A DNA stretch of 64,000 nt from Siphonodentalium dalli (lineage: Eukaryota; Mollusca; Scaphopoda; Gadilida; Siphonodentaliidae): assembly GCA_032622095.1 (NCBI GenBank), contig CP136066.1, positions 129,675,917 to 129,739,916 on the forward strand. Direction: 5' to 3'. Shown in pieces: positions 56,850 to 64,000 of the stretch; position 1 is the stretch's first letter; each line of letters begins with the position of its first letter. The notes beneath the pieces were generated by a model. The model was not told the origin of the DNA, searched no databases, and saw only the letters and a program-made list of their open reading frames with translations. The position numbers and the translations under genes were made by a program.

Positions 56850-58489
56850 ATGAGCGGTCTTGGTCCCAACGGGGCTTATTTTTCGAGTTTAATTTTTTTC
56901 TTTACACACGGAAAAATTATACATCATATGAAAGTAGAAGATGTAGGCTTCATGTTCCGCCCTGCTGTAAAATGTGAAAGTGGTGCCGTTACCATGGAAA
57001 CGGAATGTAAACAATGTAGATACAGTTTGATATTAAACCATTTCCGCAAATGGTAAAAACTAATTTAAGCCCATTCTAGAACAGGAACAGACGTTGAAAT
57101 TCATTTATTGATGATTTGTCCACTATAACTATGTTCCAACGATTCCAGTATTAAATAGGATGCACATATAGGTTATACGGGTCTTTATTGCCATTTTGGG
57201 GTGAAAAATGGTGATTTTTGCAAAAAATGCGATAATTTTGGAATTGGAACATTTGTTGAATACTACATTGGCTACAGTAATAATTTATGCATTATTATGA
57301 TGGCATCATACGTGTACTTAAAATTAATTTGGATAAAACTGCCGAAAAGGCCCAATACCAAGAGAAATACCTGTTACCATGGAAACGATATTTAAAAATA
57401 CAAAAAATGCCATTATTGGAAAGAAATGAAGACCTATAACCCATGCGACACAATATAACTTTTTTTAATTTGTTTTTTATGACATGCACTTTTAATCCGG
57501 ACTTCTGTGTTGGGTAATTGTTGTGGTTTATTCAGCTTTTGTCATGGAAACGGACCAAATTTCGCCAAATAATGATGTTTTTTTCCCCATAGAGCTGACA
57601 TTTAAAGCATGTAATTTTATGAAGCAAATCTTATTATGACAACCCGTTATAGATGTCTCAAAAGCTTTTTCAAAGATTACTATTTCCCAATTATCCCAGT
57701 AGTAGCTAGGATGCACATATAGGATATGAAGGTTTTATTGTCATTTTGGGGTAAAAACTGTAAATTTTTGCAAAAAATGCGATAATTTTGGAATTGAAAC
57801 ATTTATTAGATACTACATTGGTTACAGTAATAATTTATAAATATTATGATGGCTTCTTACGTGTGCTTCAATCTAGTTTTGATAAAACTGCAGAAAAAGC
57901 CCAATACCCTGAGAAATACCTATCACCATGGAAACGATATTAAAAAATACACAAAATTTCATTATTGGAAAGAAATGAAGTTCTATAACCATTGCGACAC
58001 AAATAAACTTTTTGAATAATGATGTTTTCCCCTATAAACCGGACATTTAAATTGTGAATTTTATAAAGCAAAACATATTGTAACAACCTGTTATAGGTAT
58101 CTCAAAATCTTCAACTCATATACATAATACAATAGGGAATAAGAGCACCCCTAAGACGACTTTCCTGCAGGTTTGCCAGACAAATTTACCATTATGTGAA
58201 CGTACCCTGACATGGTACTCATCATACTTAGAGTCCACGTGTTTTGATCGTTTTATTCCCAATTTCTCAGCTGTTTCTGTGGATCTAGACGAAAATTGTC
58301 TAAATAGTGATGTGTTTTGCACAATTTGTTTTATTATTGGAAATTGAGTTAAAAATTAAAAACCAACACCACGTATCTGGAAAATGCCATGATAGGATTT
58401 TAAAAGATTCGCTGTCTGGGAATTATGAAACTGATTTGAAAGCAAATAGTTGATGATTATAAGCTACATCCCTAAATAGTAATTACCTG
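56850..58489. repeat. AT-rich unit tail with X-box-like sites, unit 4
   Basis: As in unit 1; one X-box copy has cagcttttgtcatgg for cagctgttgtcatgg near 57533, changing the first base of that site. Confidence 0.6.
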
Positions 58490-61130
58490 TAACTTTGGTA
58501 TCTGTCATAGTTTACGCGAGAAATTTTAAACACATATCAGGGACATGTTCCCCCTTCTTGAATGTTAAAAAACATTTCCAGATGCTTGTCGTATTTTAAT
58601 TGATTTTATGCGATGAAATAATGCGAAAATTCAGAAAATTGCACTAATTTCTCAATATTTTGCGGTTTTAGTAAACACCTGATAAAAGTCGTTCTATTTG
58701 GGAATTTTTAAACCAAATTTGCAGACAATATAGAGTAAACACAGTACTATCGGAATATCGTCAAGGAGTTCTGTGCCGAAGCTGCCGTCAATAAATTCGC
58801 TTTTTCGTGTTCGACGAAAATGAAACTTGTCTGTTTAAAGGTCCCATTTTCGTGTCGAATGGTGATAGAATCTCCATTTGTCAAGTTGATGGATAAATTA
58901 CATCACACTTAATCGGCTTATGTCCGCGGCCATAAACCTGTGTTTTTATAACAATTTATTGGAGACAAACTGTTGCGCGCTTATCAGTTGAAGTTAATAA
59001 TCGTGAAGCCTGTGTAACAAATGTTCAAATACAACGAAAAAAAAATACGTAAAATAAATAGCGTGACCAATGAGCATTCACAAAACAATATACATCAGTT
59101 TTGAAAACGAGTAAAAATGATTATAAATGAAAACGCTCTTTATCGTTTACCGGCGCTTTTGCGCAAGAAGGTTTTTAATGGACGCAATCATTGGATTTTG
59201 TTCTAGGCTAAAAAAAACAAACAATACAAAATGTGTTCAAACTTCCTCTTTTGAAAGTTGAAGTAAAACATCACGGGTGTTGTTACAGTCAATTGTGATT
59301 CTTTGGTGAGCACGCAGTGAACACAAGTCATACTTTGCCAAATTCATCCCGTATATCACACATGTTTAGTATACATGACACGTCGTCACTTTCGTGAGAA
59401 CATCTAACGGAAGTTTTATGGGGTATATAAAATAGAAGCATGGCCAGTTGATGTACAGACAGCGAACTAAAAACCTTCCTAAACGACCGTGGTGTTCCAT
59501 CAACTAGACGAAAAAAAAGATGAGAAAGTGCAGCTAGCCGAGTTGGCACACAAACAGAAATTTCCAGTTATTCAGTCGGCAGATGATCAACAGAAAACGG
59601 TTAATACCCAAAAAGCGAAGTTGTTATGCCTGGAGTTTTTGTTGTCTTTCTACATACAACGAAGATGTGAAATTCAAGATTTTTCGCCAGATAGATCCAA
59701 AGAAATACTTTGTTGAAATCTCTTGCCATATTTTGCTGTATTTATGCAAAACGTGCATCTCCATCTTAACACATCGATGTAGATTGAAAACGACATATTT
59801 GCGGTCATGTAATGATAACATAAACGCTCTTTATTGGTTCCGTTTTATATGGTATAAAATGACCTTCCGAATTACTCTAATCTTGAAAGTTTTTTGTAGG
59901 AAATCAATAAACTTATAGTACATGTACGAATATTCATATCAAATTAAATAATACTCACGTTTCTGGGTTACGTCGGTCATTATTGCAACCGAAAACTGCA
60001 CAGCGATTTGAAGGCATTTTCAATTTATGATTTTGTAAGGGTAGTAGATGGGCACGAAGCGAAGTAATTTTGTTGAATGAGAGTAGAAGGGTGCGTAGCG
60101 CCCGGGATGGTCGAAAAGATCGAGAGAAGATACCATAGCATATGGATTAGGTTCAAATGTCACAATAGACATGAAGGAGTATCACATCGCCCTCTCACAT
60201 GCTTCAGTTGTCAGTTAAAACATGAAGTTTTTCATAAAACAGTTTCATTTTCGTGAAACGCATGCGAAGCAAGATGTGCGAAGAGAGAATTTATTGACGG
60301 CAGCTTAGGCAGTCTGAGGGGTAATTAATCCCAAATGCACGGAACTCCTTTACGATATTCCGATAGTACTGCGTTTACTCTATATTCTCTAAAAAATTTG
60401 TGTAAAAGTTCCCAATAGAACGACTTTTATCAGGCGTTTACTAAAACCGCAAAATATTGAGAATATTAAAAACCTTCTTGCGCAAAAGCGCCGGTACACG
60501 ATAAAGAGCTTTTTCATTTATAATCGTTTATGAAACAGCAATAACACTGTACTTATGGGAACAACTGATGTATATTGTTTTGTGAATGCTCATTGGTCAC
60601 GCTATTTATTTTACGTAGTTTTTTTCTGTTGTATTTGAACATTTGTTACACAGGCTTCACGATTATTAACTTCAACTGATAAGCGCCGTCTGCTACGTAT
60701 GTGCGCAACAGTTTGTCTCCAATAAATTGTTATAAAAACACAGGGTTATGGCTGCGGACATAAGCCGATTAAGTGTGATGTAATAGAATCCCAATAGAAC
60801 GACTTTTATCAGGTGTTTACTAAAACCGCAAAATATTGAGAGATTAGTGCAATTTTCTGAATTTTCGCATTATTTCATCGCATAAAATCAATTAAAATAC
60901 GACAAGCAACTGGAAATGTTTTTGAACGTTCTAGAAGGGGTACATGTCCCTTATATATGTTTAAAATTTCTCGCGTAAACTATGACAGATACCAAAGTTA
61001 TAATTAGTTTTATAGACCCACCCTAAATCCCCCATAGTAAATGCATGCGGCCGTAAAGCACATGGCTTTGTTTGGATACTTTCTGGCCCACAATGCAACA
61101 GTCAAAATGGTTATCTGTAAAACAGTCTAT
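58490..61130. mobile_element. Foldback element, unit 5 (uninterrupted)
   Basis: The cleanest copy: left arm 58490-59179, core 59180-60464, right arm 60465-61130, ending at the terminus GTCTAT (inverse of ATAGAC). Use this copy as the reference for arm comparison. Confidence 0.8.
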
Positions 61131-62194
61131 GGAAATTATGAGTGGTCGTGTGTGCGGGTATTCAGGTATATCTGGAAGAGCTCACCGTTGGTGAGGTATA
61201 TATGTATACCTGGATTGACACTGTGGTCATGAGTATGGCGAATAAGTATACATGTAGTGGCTATATGGTCCATGTGGGGTGTATATGTATGCAATGAGTG
61301 ACTGTATGATCGTGAATGTGGTGAATATGTATACATAGAGTGACTATATGGTCACATGTCAGGTGTAGGAGTATACCTGGTGTTCATGCATGGTGACTCG
61401 TGGCTGTATCGTCATGTGTGGTATGTACGGGTATAACCAATTATGGCTGTATGGTCAGGTATATGTGTATAAAGTGGGTGACTATATTGTCATATGTGTG
61501 CAGGTGTTTATGTACATATGGAATGACTGCGGTAATGGGTGGGTTGTAGATGTGTGGCTATCACTGTCCACAATAACCCAAGGATATGTTAACCAATAGA
61601 GAGGTCATATCAGATAGTTCTCCGTCTTGATGGTGTTTATGTACATTAAGGAAACGTTAAACGTGTAAAGCGATAGCCACCCATTACCACCGTCATTCCA
61701 TATATACATAAACATCACATACATATGACACTATAGTGCCCCACTGTATACACGTGCACCTGATTCATGACCACGGATGACCACACAGCCATTAGTGACA
61801 ATGCAGGCACACCGATAATACTCATAAATATGACCCATAACCATATAGTCACTCCCTGTATACACATTCACCTCACAATTGGCCATACGGTCATCCCCTG
61901 TATACCTATTCTCCACATAAATGGTCAAATAGACATTCAATATTTACATCAACACCACTACAATAACCATAGAGCCATTCACCTCACGATTGGCCATGTC
62001 ACTCCATGTATCCCTATTTGTCACACCATAGCCGAATAGCCACTCAAGATATACTGATACACCCAGCCATGTCAGTATAGTCACTCCATGTATGTGTATG
62101 CACCTCGCCCATGACCATATAGCAACAATTAAAACCGTATAATATACCCGTATAACCTACACATGACCATACCACACGAGTAACCAAGCAAAGA
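61131..62194. repeat. Orientation-switching minisatellite, unit 5
   Basis: Same structure as unit 1 with scattered substitutions (for example gtatacacattcacc near 61858). No gene. Confidence 0.7.
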
Positions 62195-63721
62195 GTGGCA
62201 AAATCATCGAGTACATTATTAGACCCAATTATTATCGGCAATTCCCTTCGTGTACTAGAAGCTGAAGTAATAAACCCGGGAGTCTCTGACCACTTAGGTG
62301 TATATGTGTCACTAGCTTATGATTATTCACAAGTAACTTCGTTCCAGAGAGTAGTATGGAACTACTCCAGAGCAAATTTTGAAAGAGCCAACGAAATACT
62401 CGGTAACACGAACTGGGATGATCTCCTTGAGTGCCTCGACACCGATTCAGCTACCATACTTTTCCAAAATAAATTTATGTCAGTAATGAACGATACAATT
62501 CCCCAATCCACTGTTACGGTTCGGCCCAAGGATAAAATCTGGTTTAACTCAGAAATCCGAAGAGAAATTCGCAAACGCGAAAGGCTACGTACAAAAGCCA
62601 TAAAAAATAATAATCCCAACACATGGCAAAAATATAAGCAATGTCGAAATAAAGTAAATAACATGAAAAAGTTCGCGAAATCGAAATTTGATGAAAAATT
62701 GGAAGACCGCATGAAAGAATCATCATCTCCCCGCGAATTCTGGCAACTAATGAATTACCTACTATGTAAAAAGAAAACAACGAATGTTCCACCCCTATAC
62801 TGCTCGAATGCCCATATAAATACCATAAACGTAAATGGAACCGTGTACGCGACTGATGATCTTGACAAGGCTAACATATTAAACCAGAGCTTCATTTCTA
62901 ACTCATCAATAAATGACTCAAACCACAGTTTACCTGTGTTCAATTCTCGTTGTAAAAACACGATGGAGGACTTTGAGTTCACCGAAGATGAAATAATTTT
63001 GGCAATTAAATCACTTAAATTAAACAAAGCCCATGGCTACGATGGAATTAGTGCAAAAATGCTCCTAGCTACCGCAGAATCAATTGCTCGTCCATTAGTT
63101 TTAATCTTCAGAAAATCTCTTGATAGCATGACATTTCCATCTGTATGGAAAAAGGCTAATGTTGTCCCCATCTTTAAAAAAGACGACCCCGCTGATAGCA
63201 AGAACTATCGTCCTATTTCCCTTCTACCCTGCTTGGGAAAAATATTTGAGAAAGTTGTACTAAAACAGATCAGGGATTTCTTTAAAAAAAACGAACTACT
63301 ATTCTTACGTCAATCGGGCTTCATGCCAGGGCAAAGCACTTCTCATCAACTCATAGATCTATACAATCACCTGTGTCAATCTCTCGACAATGGACTGTAT
63401 ACATGTTCTATTTTTTGTGATATATCAAAGGCATTCGAGAGAGTTTGGCACAGGGGACTAATACATAAACTTTCAAGTTATGGAGTTCGTGGTAAATCTT
63501 TGAAATGGCTAGGAGACTATTTAAATAACCGACAGCAGCGCGTATTAGTTAACAACAGCTTTTCTAACTATGAGATCATCCCAGCGGGCGTGCCACAAGG
63601 CTCAATCTTAGGCCCTTTTCTATTTTTGGTTTACATCAATGATTTAGCAGACAACATCTGTTCTGTTACGAGAATGTACGCTGACGACACTTGCATTACT
63701 AACGAGCACCACGACCTATAG
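62195..63721 (+). pseudogene. Endonuclease/RT fragment, unit 5
   Basis: 508 codons open. Shares Ser458 to Asn with unit 3 but not the unit 3 change at 242. Motifs intact, same truncations. Confidence 0.9.
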
Positions 63722-64000
63722 ATGAGCGGTCTTGGTCCCAACGGGGCTTATTTTTCGAGTTTAATTTTTTTCTTTACACACGGAAAAATTATACATCATA
63801 TGAAAGTAGAAGATGTAGGCTTCATGTTCCGCCCTGCTGTAAAATGTGAAAGTGGTGCCGTTACCATGGAAACGGAATGTAAACAATGTAGATACAGTTT
63901 GATATTAAACCATTTCCGCAAATGGTAAAAACTAATTTAAGCCCATTCTAGAACAGGAACAGACGTTGAAATTCATTTATTGATGATTTGTCCACTATAA
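63722..64000. repeat. AT-rich unit tail, unit 5, cut by window end
   Basis: First 279 bp of the tail, including the first X-box-like site (gttaccatggaaac near 63860). The array continues beyond the window. Confidence 0.6.

Larger units (their letters stand above)
7781..64000. repeat. Tandem macrosatellite array, unit about 6.87 kb, five units in window
   Basis: The RT frames begin at 14475, 24740, 33609, 55324 and 62195. Subtracting the insertions (about 3.39 kb, 1998 bp with target duplication, 14843 bp with target duplication) leaves intervals of about 6871-6872 bp each. The last interval, 6871 bp, has no insertion and gives the unit directly. Unit order on the plus strand is foldback left arm, core, right arm, minisatellite, RT fragment, AT-rich tail. 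Copies differ by scattered single bases and very small indels. The array continues past the window. Unit 1 is special: its left foldback arm is about 110 bp longer than in the others, so it marks the array edge. Confidence 0.93.

Overview
The window is eukaryotic and almost entirely repetitive. It is AT-rich, shows no bacterial operon structure, and carries endonuclease/RT fragments of non-LTR retrotransposons, a Ty3/Gypsy-type LTR element with an F-type envelope gene, foldback/MITE-like repeats and minisatellites. These point to an animal genome, probably a marine invertebrate. A mollusc is my guess from general repeat character only, and nothing here proves it. I see no convincing host gene, rRNA, tRNA or CRISPR.

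Layout. (1) 1-7780 is a left flank of dispersed repeats: two 452-bp copies of a MITE with 20-bp terminal inverted repeats (TIRs), a small foldback, a CpG-rich 443-bp element with perfect 34-bp TIRs and nested palindromes, diverged tandem repeats ending in an ACAGACAG tail, and a minisatellite. (2) 7781-64000 is a tandem array of a unit of about 6.87 kb. Five units are present, the last cut by the window edge. Each unit runs: foldback arm (about 0.69 kb), core (about 1.3 kb), inverted arm (about 0.66 kb), a degenerate minisatellite that reverses orientation in its middle (about 1.05 kb), a 508-codon endonuclease/RT fragment (1.53 kb), and an AT-rich segment (about 1.63 kb) holding a 550-bp duplication with four X-box-like sites. 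Reverse-transcriptase frames start at 14475, 24740, 33609, 55324 and 62195. Once insertions are removed, every interval is about 6.87 kb.

(3) Four large insertions interrupt the array, all in the foldback part: a 2884-bp segment with a 7-bp target duplication (10432-13315), a composite of about 3.4 kb containing an older coreless foldback copy (19684-23087), a 5'-truncated LINE (28868-30861), and a 14.8-kb LTR element on the minus strand (37213-52051).

(4) The LTR element is the centrepiece. Its 455-bp LTRs look identical and it has a 4-bp target duplication (CCGC). On the minus strand it reads leader minisatellite, unknown ORF, gag (broken by a frame change), pol (intact, 1443 codons), unknown ORF, long spacer, env (645 codons with an in-frame open extension after the stop). 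The gag-pol junction carries a textbook -1 frameshift signal: UUUAAAC, a 6-nt spacer and an 11-bp stem. The spacer between pol and env holds a plus-strand, antisense 91-codon ORF behind a TATA box. About 0.5 kb downstream of it lies a row of five tandem repeats, each with a small hairpin whose sequence varies while its pairing is kept.

How the parts relate: the array is the landing site and the LTR element is the most recent arrival. The array copies are nearly identical, so the intact RT frames say little about selection. The best candidates for something undescribed are the antisense gene plus structured repeats inside the retroelement, and the foldback/RT macrosatellite itself.
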